Under the pieces are notes generated by a model. It had not been told where the DNA came from. It saw only the letters and a list, made by a program, of their open reading frames with translations, and made no database searches. DNA of 64,000 nucleotides, from the NCBI GenBank assembly GCA_002709405.1, contig PAQV01000037.1, positions 1-64,000 on the forward strand, read 5' to 3'. The translations under genes were made by a program, and so were the position numbers. Shown here one piece after another: positions 1 through 8,797 of this stretch. Each line of letters opens with the position of its first letter. Position 1 is the stretch's first letter. Origin of the DNA: Paracoccaceae bacterium. GTDB lineage: Bacteria > Pseudomonadota > Alphaproteobacteria > Rhodobacterales > Rhodobacteraceae.

Positions 1-454
1 ATGGCCTCGGCCACGCGCTCGTCATGTTCCTCGACCGGGATCTTGGCGTTGTGCAGCGGTTCATACAGGCTGCGGCGGATGGTGAAATGGGCGTTCAGCG
101 CATCGAACGGGTTCTGGAACACCAGCTGCGCGCGGCGGCGGAAGGCCAGTTCACGCTTGCGGTCCATGTCCTCGATCGGTTCGCCGTCGAACACCACCTG
201 CCCGCCCGACGGCGGGATCAGTTTCACCAGGATCCGCCCCAGCGTGGATTTCCCGCAGCCGCTCTCCCCCACGATGCCAACGGCTTCGCCCCGGTGCAGC
301 GTCAGGCTGACGTCGGACACCGCGTCGACCGTGGGATAGCGGCCCCGGATGATATCTCCCATCGACCGGTTCAATTCGAACCTGCGCGACACGCCCTGCA
401 CGTCGATCAGCGGCGTCGCGGAGGAATTGAGGGCGGGATTGATGTCTGTTGCGC

Positions 455-458
<4 letters not shown>
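1..458 (-). CDS. Peptide/nickel-type ABC importer ATP-binding subunit (DppF/OppF-like), 3' truncated by window
   Basis: This is the second ATPase of a five-gene peptide/opine/nickel-class importer; it would energise substrate passage at the cytoplasmic face. Only the first ~152 residues are in the window. The Walker A motif GESGCGKST lies near residues 64-72 and the Q-loop LVFQNPFDALN near 113, where the family's usual 'PY.SLNP' reads NPFDALN. The ABC signature and Walker B lie outside. The ATG overlaps the stop of the upstream ATPase gene (ATGA, 455-458), so the two are translationally coupled. DppF-type assignment rests on position after a DppD-like partner. The substrate is unknown; the hydantoinase and peptidase neighbours suggest peptides or N-capped amino acids. 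Confidence 0.93.
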
Positions 459-1468
<1,010 letters not shown>

Positions 1469-1471
1469 GGA

Positions 1472-2398
1472 TCAGGCCTTCAGCTTCGGGAACAGGATTT
1501 CCTCGTAGCCACGGCTGATGAAGAAGCCGGCGACAACGATGGCGATGATGCAGAGGCCGGGGGGGATGAACCAGTAATACTGGCCTCGGCCCAGGGCCTG
1601 GCTGGCATAGGCGTCCTGCAGCATGGAGCCCCAGGACACGGTGTTTGAGGGCCCGAAGCCCAGGAAGCTGATCGAGGCTTCGGTCAGGATCGCCCAGCCG
1701 ACAGCGACCGAAGCATAAAGGAACGACAGGGCCAGCACGTTTGGCGCCACGTGGACGAAGAGGATCCGCCAGGGTCCGGCGCCAGTGACGCGGGCGGCCT
1801 CGACGAAGGCCCGTTCGCGCAAGCTCATGACCTGGGCGCGGATGACGCGGGCCGAGTTGGGCCAAAGCAGCAGGGCGATGCCGATGACCACGTTCCACTG
1901 GCTGGGTTCAAGGAAGGCGGCCAGCACGATGACGAAGGGCAGGAACGGCACGCCGAGGGCGATATCGGCCAGGCGCATCAGGGCGGTGTCGACCCAGCCC
2001 CGGAAATAGCCCGCGATCAGGCCGATGACGGTGCCGATGGCGACGACGCAGAAGGCGGCCGTCAGCCCTACGATCAGGGCGGACCGGGTGCCCATGATCA
2101 GCTGGGAATAGATGTCGCGGCCCGAATAGGTGGTGCCCAGCCAGAACTCGGAACTTGGCGGCAGGTTGCGGGCCAGATCGTAATCGGGCGTGAACAGGAT
2201 CTCGAGCGGGTCGTTGTGCACCAGCTGGTCGGCGAAGATCGCGATCACGGCGAAGGCCAGGTAGATGGCCAGGCCGACGGCGGCATAGGGGTCGCGGCGG
2301 GCCACCGAGAAGGCCGAGCCAAGGCTGCGGCCCACGCCTTTCAGGAAGGTGTTGCGGGGGCGCGAAATGGCGAGGGTGGTGTCAGGAGCTTGCGGCAA
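1472..2398 (-). CDS. Peptide/nickel-type ABC importer permease (DppC-like)
   Basis: This is an inner-membrane permease of about 308 residues. A long cytoplasmic N-terminus precedes the first membrane helix (AVGLAIYLAFAVIAIFADQ), as in DppC proteins. The EAA-loop segment EAARVTGAGPWRILFVHVAPN marks the ATPase contact. The start chosen is TTG at 2398, because GAGG lies just upstream and no ATG follows for a long way; the gene then overlaps the preceding permease by 17 bases. Confidence 0.92.
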   Translation of the reverse strand: MPQAPDTTLAISRPRNTFLKGVGRSLGSAFSVARRDPYAAVGLAIYLAFAVIAIFADQLVHNDPLEILFTPDYDLARNLPPSSEFWLGTTYSGRDIYSQLIMGTRSALIVGLTAAFCVVAIGTVIGLIAGYFRGWVDTALMRLADIALGVPFLPFVIVLAAFLEPSQWNVVIGIALLLWPNSARVIRAQVMSLRERAFVEAARVTGAGPWRILFVHVAPNVLALSFLYASVAVGWAILTEASISFLGFGPSNTVSWGSMLQDAYASQALGRGQYYWFIPPGLCIIAIVVAGFFISRGYEEILFPKLKA

Positions 2399-3359
2399 AA
2401 CGGACCCTCGGATCGAGCAGGTGGTAGGTGATGTCGGCGATGAAGTTCATGATGATGAGGACGAAGGTGATGATCAGGAAAGCGCCCTGGGCCAGCGGGT
2501 AGTCCGAGGCCGCCACGGCGTTGACGAGCAGCCGGCCGATGCCCGGCCAGGAGAAGACGGTCTCGACCACCACGTTGCCGCCGATGGCGCTGCCGATGCC
2601 CAGGGCAAAGGCGGTGGCCACGGGCAGCAGGGCGTTGCGGGCGGCGTGGTTGAGAAGGATGGTCCGGTTGGAGAGGCCCTTCATGCGGCCCATGGTGATG
2701 AATTCCTCCTGCAGCACCTCGAGCATGTTCGAGCGCATAAGCAGGAGCGGCAGGCCTTGCAGGTAGATCGCCAGCGTCAGCGCGGGCAGCGCCAGGTGAC
2801 TGAGGTAATCCCACGAGAAGATCCGCGCCCATTCGTTCGCGAAGATGGCGCCGGAGGTATTCGCCCCCCCTGCCGGAAACCAGCCGAGGCCAAAGGCGAA
2901 GATGGCCAGCATGACCATGCCCAGCCAGAATTCGGGTGCGGCCCGGGTGGTCAGCGCGATGGGGATGCCGACGCCCTCGATCCAGCTGCCCCGGTGCCAG
3001 GCCAGGTAGGCCCCGGCCAGCGCGCCGAAGATATAGGCCACGATCAGCGACGACATGGTCAGGATGATCGTGTTGGGCAGCACTTCCATGACGATCTCGG
3101 TCACGGGGCGCTTGAAGAAGAAGGACTGGCCAAGATCCCCTTGCAGGGCATTGGTCATAAACAGCCAGTATTGCTCGCCCAGCGACTTGTCCAAGCCGAA
3201 CTGGCGGATCAGCGCCTCTTGTTGTTCGACGGTGGTGGTATTGTCGATGAACGCGGCGAGCGGGGTGCCCGGCATCAGCCTGAACATGAAGAACAGGATG
3301 GTCCCCACAGCCCAGAGCACGAGGAACATGTGCAGAAGGCGGCTGAGGATATACTTCAT
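2382..3359 (-). CDS. Peptide/nickel-type ABC importer permease (DppB-like)
   Basis: This inner-membrane permease has about 325 residues and begins with a short N-terminus leading straight into a hydrophobic helix (LLHMFLVLWAVGTILFFMF), as in DppB. The TMP_TM_N-type sequence 'RLMPGTPLAAF' and the periplasmic loop between helices 1 and 2 are typical of the family. The loop TMGRMKGLSNRTILLNHAARN is the EAA contact motif. I chose ATG at 3359, which has GGAG at a good distance; a GTG nine bases upstream (3368) is the alternative. The gene follows the binding-protein gene by 34 bases. Confidence 0.92.
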   Translation of the reverse strand: MKYILSRLLHMFLVLWAVGTILFFMFRLMPGTPLAAFIDNTTTVEQQEALIRQFGLDKSLGEQYWLFMTNALQGDLGQSFFFKRPVTEIVMEVLPNTIILTMSSLIVAYIFGALAGAYLAWHRGSWIEGVGIPIALTTRAAPEFWLGMVMLAIFAFGLGWFPAGGANTSGAIFANEWARIFSWDYLSHLALPALTLAIYLQGLPLLLMRSNMLEVLQEEFITMGRMKGLSNRTILLNHAARNALLPVATAFALGIGSAIGGNVVVETVFSWPGIGRLLVNAVAASDYPLAQGAFLIITFVLIIMNFIADITYHLLDPRVRFAASS

Positions 3360-3393
3360 ACCGGACACTCCATTCGTTTAAGTCAGTCTTTGA

Positions 3394-5076
3394 TCAGTCG
3401 GCGAAGGGTTCGGTGACGCCGTCCGGGTAGTGCAGCTTGCCATCGACGATGGAATAGCCGGCCTCGGTCAGGATCTCCTTGGCGAGGTCCATGCCGGTTT
3501 CCATGTTGTCGGTGCCCTCGGCGTGCCAGTAGGGCAGCGCGATCGACACATGGCTGTTGGCCGTTTCGGCAAAGCCGTTCCAGGCCGCCTTGCGGATCAT
3601 TTCCCGGTTGATCGCCGTCGACAGGGCCTTGCGGAAGGCCGGATCGTCGAAGGGCGCGCGGCGGGCGTTGAAGGCGGTGTACTGGAAGCCGATGTCGACA
3701 CCTTCGATGACCGCCAGGTCGCCGTCCGCGTCGGCCGCGTCGATCAGCAGCTGCGGGTCGCCGGTATAGTCGGACATGAAGTTCATCTCGCCCGAGCGCA
3801 GCATGCCAAGGCCGGCCTCGACGTTCAGCACGACGCGCATGATCAGGCGGTCGATCTTGGGCGTGGCCCAGTGGTCTTCATTGGCGCTCAGCACGACTTC
3901 CTGCTGGGTGATCCAGCGGTCATACTTGAACGGGCCCGAGCCGATGCGCGTTTCCTCGACGACCGATTCCGCCGATTCACCTTCCGCCAGGTTGTCCAGG
4001 ATGGGTTCCCAGATGTGCTTGGGCGCCAGGTTCAGCTTGGCCAAGGTCGAGGTTTCAAACGCCGCGTTGGGCTTGGCCAGCGTCATGACGACGGTCTTGT
4101 CGTCGGGCGTTTCGATGCTGGTGATGTCCGACACGAAGGGCTGGTACATGGGCGCGACCATGTCCTTCTGCGGCGCCGTGAACGAGAACACCACGTCCTC
4201 GACCGTCACCGGCTCGCCATCGTGCCACATCATGCCGTCGCGCAGGGTCAGGGTGACCACGGTGCCGTCGTCGTTCCATTCCACGCTTTCGGCGGCCCAG
4301 GGCTTGGGCAGTCCATCGGGGCCGATGCGCATCATGCGGTCCCAGATCAGCTCGGTCATCCAGCTGTCGGACGCGCCCGAGATGTAGAACGGGTTCAGCG
4401 CGTTCAGCTCGTTTGAGCTGTTCATGATCAGGTCGGTCTGCTCGCCCAGGGGCGTGATGTTGCTGAACGTGTGGAAGTTCTTGATGCCCAGGCCCGGCTG
4501 TTCGACCACGGTGGTTTCGTCGAAGACCGTCTTGTCGAAGGCAAAGACCTTGGTCGGGTAGACCAGGAAGGCATAGGGCTGGTTTTCGTTCACGATCTCC
4601 TGGGCGCGGGTGATCAGGGCCAGCCGCTCCTCGGGGTCGATCACAAGGCGCTGCTGTTCGGCGACCTTGTCGTATTCCTCGTTGGTCCAGCCGACAAAGT
4701 TATAGCCGGTGGGCGCGGTCGAGGAGTGGAAGAGGTTGTAGACGAATTCGTCCGGGTCCGAGCGTTCGGGCCGGCCGACCATCTGCCACATCGTCGTGTC
4801 CCAGGTGTCGCGATTGTACCAGACCGAATCCGACAGCTGGGTGTTCGGCAGGGCCTTGACCGACACGTCCAGCCCCAGCCCGCCCCAGATCTGGGCGATC
4901 AGTTCGGCGGCCTGGTATTGCTGCGGGTTGGCCGCCTGGGTGCGGCTGAGAAGTTCGATCGAGCGCACCGGATCGCCTTCGGCCTGCGCGGTAGCGGCCA
5001 TGCCGCTCAAGCCCAGGGCCAGGCCGATGGCAGCAGTCCGGCGCAAGATCCCACGCCTGTTGAGTGTTGTCGTCAT
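3394..5076 (-). CDS. Extracytoplasmic binding protein, SBP family 5, apparently circularly permuted
   Basis: This is the periplasmic receptor of the importer, 560 residues long. The N-terminus carries RRGILRRTAAIGLALGLSG with twin arginines, then AQAEG, which looks like a Tat or Sec signal ending near residue 32. Residues ~37-208 resemble the C-terminal part of DppA-type proteins: AAELIAQIWGGLGLDV, then DPDEFVYNLF, GWTNEEYDKV, DPEERLALITRAQEIV and a terminal-like GLGIKNFHTFSN. Residues ~213-560 resemble the N-terminal part: LNALNPFY, ESVEWNDDGTVVTLTLRDG, WHDGEPVTVEDVVFSF, GSGPFKYDRW, DPAFRKALSTAINREMI, and finally AKEILTEAGYSIVDGKLHY, which in normal members runs into the segment found here at the N-terminus. 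The total length is normal for the family, so nothing seems lost; the order is rotated. Transcription is probably controlled from the operator at 5142-5171. Confidence 0.9.
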   Translation of the reverse strand: MTTTLNRRGILRRTAAIGLALGLSGMAATAQAEGDPVRSIELLSRTQAANPQQYQAAELIAQIWGGLGLDVSVKALPNTQLSDSVWYNRDTWDTTMWQMVGRPERSDPDEFVYNLFHSSTAPTGYNFVGWTNEEYDKVAEQQRLVIDPEERLALITRAQEIVNENQPYAFLVYPTKVFAFDKTVFDETTVVEQPGLGIKNFHTFSNITPLGEQTDLIMNSSNELNALNPFYISGASDSWMTELIWDRMMRIGPDGLPKPWAAESVEWNDDGTVVTLTLRDGMMWHDGEPVTVEDVVFSFTAPQKDMVAPMYQPFVSDITSIETPDDKTVVMTLAKPNAAFETSTLAKLNLAPKHIWEPILDNLAEGESAESVVEETRIGSGPFKYDRWITQQEVVLSANEDHWATPKIDRLIMRVVLNVEAGLGMLRSGEMNFMSDYTGDPQLLIDAADADGDLAVIEGVDIGFQYTAFNARRAPFDDPAFRKALSTAINREMIRKAAWNGFAETANSHVSIALPYWHAEGTDNMETGMDLAKEILTEAGYSIVDGKLHYPDGVTEPFAD

Positions 5077-5141
5077 GTCAGTCTCCTTACTGGTGACGCG
5101 ACCGGTTTCCCGGCCCGGGGAGGTCTCATTTTGGGGAAGAA

Positions 5142-5171
5142 TTTTTCACTAGGTAAAACGTTGTTTTATTT
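5142..5171 (+). promoter_or_regulatory. Composite palindromic operator, copy A (probable IclR site)
   Basis: The 30-bp element has the form TTTTTCA N5 TAAAAC N3 GTTTT. It aligns without gaps with copies at 10933-10962 and 11889-11918. It sits 66 bases upstream of the binding-protein start, where an activator or repressor would act. Of the three copies it is the most degenerate (AAAAC/GTTTT instead of GAAAC/GTTTC). That the IclR protein at 11016 binds it is inference. Confidence 0.65.
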
Positions 5172-5340
5172 ATTCTTGGGCGAGAGCCGTCCTCGGGTAA
5201 ACTTATTTCGCGGATCAGACGGGAAAAAAGAGGCCCTTGGCGAAGTTTGCGCCATTCTTGAGCAGGCCTGTCGGGTTACGCCCCGGGCGTGACCCCCGCG
5301 ATGGCAGAGACCGCAAGATTGTCCCGCCCTGCACAAACTT

Positions 5341-5369
5341 CGCGTCCGGCCAAGGCGCGGCCGGACGCG
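5341..5369 (-). terminator. GC-rich stem-loop downstream of the M20 gene
   Basis: A perfect 11-bp inverted repeat (CGCGTCCGGCC, 5341-5351 with 5359-5369) encloses a 7-base loop. It lies just past the stop codon of the leftward peptidase gene. No U-tract follows, so it may be a Rho-type or mRNA-stabilising stem and not a classical terminator. It separates the enzyme genes from the importer operon. Confidence 0.5.
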
Positions 5370-5396
5370 GGTGTCATGCGTCCCCCTGTCGCAGCC

Positions 5397-6764
5397 TCAG
5401 CCCCGGCCCAGCCGGTCCAGCAAGGCCGCACCCGTGCGGATGCCCTTCAGGAACAGGTCGATTTCCATGTTCTCGTTAGGCGCGTGGTTGGCCTCGTCGG
5501 CATTGGCATAGGGCGTCACGTAGGCCGGCACGCCGAGGATCTTGGTAAAGACGTAATCCGGCAGGCTGCCGCCCACGCACGGATAGACCAGCGGCGGCTC
5601 GCCCCGCGCGGTCTCAACCGCCTCTTGCAGCAAGGGGCCCCAGCGGTTTTCCATCGGCGTCTTCGAGGGCAGCATGCCGCCCATGGCGATCACCTCGACC
5701 TCTGGGGCATGCTTGGCCACGTGGGCGCGCACGCAGTCCATCACTTGGGTAGGCGTCATCGCCTCGACTAGGCGGATGTCGCACTTGGCCACCGCTTCGC
5801 ACGGCAGGACCGACTTGCTGCCCTCGCCGCCGTAGCCCCCGTTCAGCCCGTTGATGGTCAGGGTCGGATGGAACATCAGCCGGTCCCAGAACGGCCGGTC
5901 GGCCGGCGCGTCCAGACGGTCGATGCCGATGTTCTCCATGTAGCCGTCCAGGTCCAGCGGCAGGGCGGCGGCGGCGGCCAGGTCGGCCTCGGTCGGCGGG
6001 ATGATCGGGTCGTGCAGGCCCTCGATGGTGATCTCTCCGGCCGCGTTCTTCATGGTGCCCAGCAGGTGCACCAGCGTCCAGATCGCGTTGGGCATGACGC
6101 CCCCGTAATTGCCCGAATGGGCATCGCGCTTGGCCGTCTTCACCCGCAGCTCGAACGAGGTCATGCCCCGCACGCCATAGGTGATCGTCGCCCGCCCGCT
6201 TTCGTGCAGCGGCCCGTCGGCGGTGACCACCAGGTCGGTCTTCAGCTCGTCGCGGTGGGTGTCGACGAATTCGGCGATCTGCGGAGAGCCGATTTCCTCT
6301 TCGCCTTCCAGCAGGAAGATCACGTTGCAGGGCAGCGTGCCGTGCACGGCCAGGTGCGCCTCGATCGCCATCAGCTGGGCAAAGTGCTGGCCCTTGTTGT
6401 CGCCGACGCCCCGCGCCCAGATCCGGCCGTCGCGGATCGTCGGTTCGAACGGCGGGGACAGCCATTCCTCCAGCGGTTCGGGCGGCTGCACGTCGTAATG
6501 GCCATACAGCATGACCGTGGGCTTTTCGGGATCGACCTCGTAACGGCCCAGCACGAAGGGATGGCCCTTGGTGGGCACGGATTTCACCTCCATGCCCATG
6601 TCGCCCAGCATCTTGACCAGCAGGTCTGACACCTCGCGGATGCCGACGTTCTGGGCGCTGATCGAGGGGTTCTTCACGTAGTCCATCAGCCGGGTGACGT
6701 ATTCGTCGTGGCGGGCCTCGATGTGCTCGAAGACGGGGGCAAGCTCGGGGGCAAGGGCGTTCAT
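5397..6764 (-). CDS. M20-family metallopeptidase (dipeptidase/ArgE-CPG2 type)
   Basis: This is a cytosolic zinc-dependent amidohydrolase of 455 residues, likely a dipeptidase or acyl-amino-acid deacylase. Visible metal and catalytic motifs are YGHYDVQPPEP, ARGVGDNKGQ and LEGEEEIGS, with the dimerisation-domain motif AKRDAHSGNYGG after them. There is no signal peptide. The ATG overlaps the HyuA stop (ATGA, 6761-6764), so it is coupled to the hydantoinase pair. In context it would cleave the open-ring product of HyuAB or an imported dipeptide; which one is not decidable from sequence. Confidence 0.92.
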   Translation of the reverse strand: MNALAPELAPVFEHIEARHDEYVTRLMDYVKNPSISAQNVGIREVSDLLVKMLGDMGMEVKSVPTKGHPFVLGRYEVDPEKPTVMLYGHYDVQPPEPLEEWLSPPFEPTIRDGRIWARGVGDNKGQHFAQLMAIEAHLAVHGTLPCNVIFLLEGEEEIGSPQIAEFVDTHRDELKTDLVVTADGPLHESGRATITYGVRGMTSFELRVKTAKRDAHSGNYGGVMPNAIWTLVHLLGTMKNAAGEITIEGLHDPIIPPTEADLAAAAALPLDLDGYMENIGIDRLDAPADRPFWDRLMFHPTLTINGLNGGYGGEGSKSVLPCEAVAKCDIRLVEAMTPTQVMDCVRAHVAKHAPEVEVIAMGGMLPSKTPMENRWGPLLQEAVETARGEPPLVYPCVGGSLPDYVFTKILGVPAYVTPYANADEANHAPNENMEIDLFLKGIRTGAALLDRLGRG

Positions 6765-8797
6765 TGGTCGGTCTCTCGTGTCAGGATCATCGCGCCCGAG
6801 GGATGCGCCGTGGCGCTCCAGCCGGGGGCAAGGAAGGTGGTGGTGTCAAGCTGGGTCAGGATCGCGGGGCCGTCGATGCTGGCCCCCGCGCCAAAGGCCG
6901 CGCGGTCGCAGACGGGCACGTCGACGCTTTCGCCCCCGATCATGACCGAGACATGTTCGGACGGCTCCGGCGCGCCGCCCTCGGCCAGCAGGGCCGGTTC
7001 GGGCGCATCGGCCAGGCCCGTGGCCTCGACCCGCAGGGTGACCAGTTCGACGGTGGCGTCCAGCACGAAGCCATAAAGCGTCTTGTGGGCGGTGCGGAAG
7101 TTCTCCTCCAGCGCCTCGCGGGTGTCGGCGAAGGGCACGGCCAGCTCGCCGCCCTGCCCCGCGAAGCGCATCAGCGCCACGGGGGTCAGCATCCGGCGGT
7201 CGGCGGGCACGCCTTCCTCTTCGAACCAGGCTTGCGCCTGGGCGGACAGCTCGGCGACCAGCGGCAGGGCCTCGGCCGGGTCCATCCGGCCCGGACGGTT
7301 CAGCGCGCGCGAGAATTCCGCCTTGAGGTCGGCGGCCAGCAGGCCATCGGCGCACAGAACACCCGGTGCGGCGGTCAGCAGAACGCGGCGGATACCCAGC
7401 AGGTCGGCCAGGGCGCAGCCATGCAGGGGACCGGCTCCGCCAAAGGGCACAAGGGTGAAATCGCGCGGGTCATGGCCGCGTTCGACGGACACCACGCGCA
7501 CCGCGCCCACCATGTGGCTGTCGGCGATGGCCAGGATACCCCTTGCGGCGGTTTCCAGGTCCAGGCCGAAGGGTTCGGCCACGCTGGCCACCGCCTTGCG
7601 CGCAGCCTCGATATCCAGCGCCATCTTGCCGCCTAGCAGGCGCGAGGGCAGCTGGCCCAGCACCACGTGGGCATCGGTCACGGTGGGTTCGGTACCGCCA
7701 TGGCCATAGGCCGCCGGGCCCGGGCGCGCGCCCGAGCTTTCGGGGCCCACGGCCAGGGCTCCGTCCTTGACCCGGGCCAGCGATCCGCCGCCCGCGCCGA
7801 TGGTGATCATGTCGACCATGGGCAGGGCCAGCGGCCAGTCGCCCACGCTGCCCGATTGGGTCAGGCCGATCTCGCCCTCCTTGATCAGGCAGATGTCGGC
7901 CGAGGTGCCGCCGATGTCGACGGTGATGATGTCGTCGATCCCGCAGGCCTTCGCCGCAGATCGAGCCCCCACGACCCCGGCCGCCGGGCCGGAAAGGGCC
8001 GTCAGCGCGGGGGCCACGCGGATCTTGGGGGCGCCGGCCACGCCGCCGTTCGACTGCATCAGCATCAGGGGCACCTCGGTGCCCTCGGCCTTCAGCCGGT
8101 CTTCCAGCCGGGCGACATAGGCCGTCACACCGGGCATGACGGTCGCGTTCAGCACGGTCGCCAGGGTGCGTTCGTATTCGCGCGACACCGGAAGCACGTC
8201 GGTCGAGGTGGTGATGGCCAGGCCGGGCAATTCCTCGGCCAGGATCTCGGCCACCCGGCGTTCGTGATCGGGATTGGCGAAGGCATGCAGCAGCGACACC
8301 GCCACGGCCTTCACGTCCATCCGCGCGATCTTTGCCGCCGCCGCCCGCACGCTGGCCTCGTCCAAGGGCGTGATGACCACGCCGCCCACGCCCATGCGCT
8401 CGTCGATCTCGACGATGCGCTCGGCCGGCACCGGCGCTTCGGGTTTGACCCAGGTATAAAGGTTGGCCTTGCGCGGGATGTCCTGCCGGCCGATGGCCAG
8501 CACATGGCGGAACCCGCTGGTCGTGACCAGGGCGGTCCGCGCGCCCTTGCCCTCGAGGATCATGTTCGTGGCCACGGTCGTGCCATGCAGCACCTGGGCC
8601 AGGTCCGAGGCCTGCCGACCGGCCTGCTCCAGGGTCTGGAGGATGCCCGTCAGGAACCCCTCGGACGGGTCCGCGGGCGTCGAGGGCGTCTTGCCCCGCC
8701 AGGTCTGCCCGGTCGCATGATCGACCAGGGCGATGTCGGTGAAGGTGCCGCCGATATCCACGGCGATGGCAAGTTCGGATGTGATGTCCTTGGGCAT
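6761..8797 (-). CDS. hyuA: HyuA-type hydantoinase/oxoprolinase subunit A (left copy)
   Basis: This 678-residue protein belongs to the hydantoinase A/oxoprolinase family, whose members open hydantoin-like or 5-oxoproline rings with ATP hydrolysis together with a B subunit. The N-terminal actin-like phosphate loop is VDIGGTFTDIALVD near residue 13, and the central domain has VDIGGTSADICLIKEG. A 'LHGTTVATNMILEGKGARTALVTT' type region, which is diagnostic of the family, follows the N-terminal motif. Its ATG shares one base with the TAA stop of hyuB (8797), giving tight coupling. The substrate could be hydantoin, N-methylhydantoin or oxoproline. Confidence 0.94.
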   Translation of the reverse strand: MPKDITSELAIAVDIGGTFTDIALVDHATGQTWRGKTPSTPADPSEGFLTGILQTLEQAGRQASDLAQVLHGTTVATNMILEGKGARTALVTTSGFRHVLAIGRQDIPRKANLYTWVKPEAPVPAERIVEIDERMGVGGVVITPLDEASVRAAAAKIARMDVKAVAVSLLHAFANPDHERRVAEILAEELPGLAITTSTDVLPVSREYERTLATVLNATVMPGVTAYVARLEDRLKAEGTEVPLMLMQSNGGVAGAPKIRVAPALTALSGPAAGVVGARSAAKACGIDDIITVDIGGTSADICLIKEGEIGLTQSGSVGDWPLALPMVDMITIGAGGGSLARVKDGALAVGPESSGARPGPAAYGHGGTEPTVTDAHVVLGQLPSRLLGGKMALDIEAARKAVASVAEPFGLDLETAARGILAIADSHMVGAVRVVSVERGHDPRDFTLVPFGGAGPLHGCALADLLGIRRVLLTAAPGVLCADGLLAADLKAEFSRALNRPGRMDPAEALPLVAELSAQAQAWFEEEGVPADRRMLTPVALMRFAGQGGELAVPFADTREALEENFRTAHKTLYGFVLDATVELVTLRVEATGLADAPEPALLAEGGAPEPSEHVSVMIGGESVDVPVCDRAAFGAGASIDGPAILTQLDTTTFLAPGWSATAHPSGAMILTRETDQ

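Larger units (their letters stand above)
5077..5396. other. Intergenic region between importer operon and M20 gene
   Basis: This 320-base gap holds the stem-loop at 5341-5369, operator copy A at 5142-5171 and an AT-rich stretch (5135-5180) that is the only low-GC patch nearby and probably contains the importer promoter. I see no credible gene in it. Confidence 0.7.
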
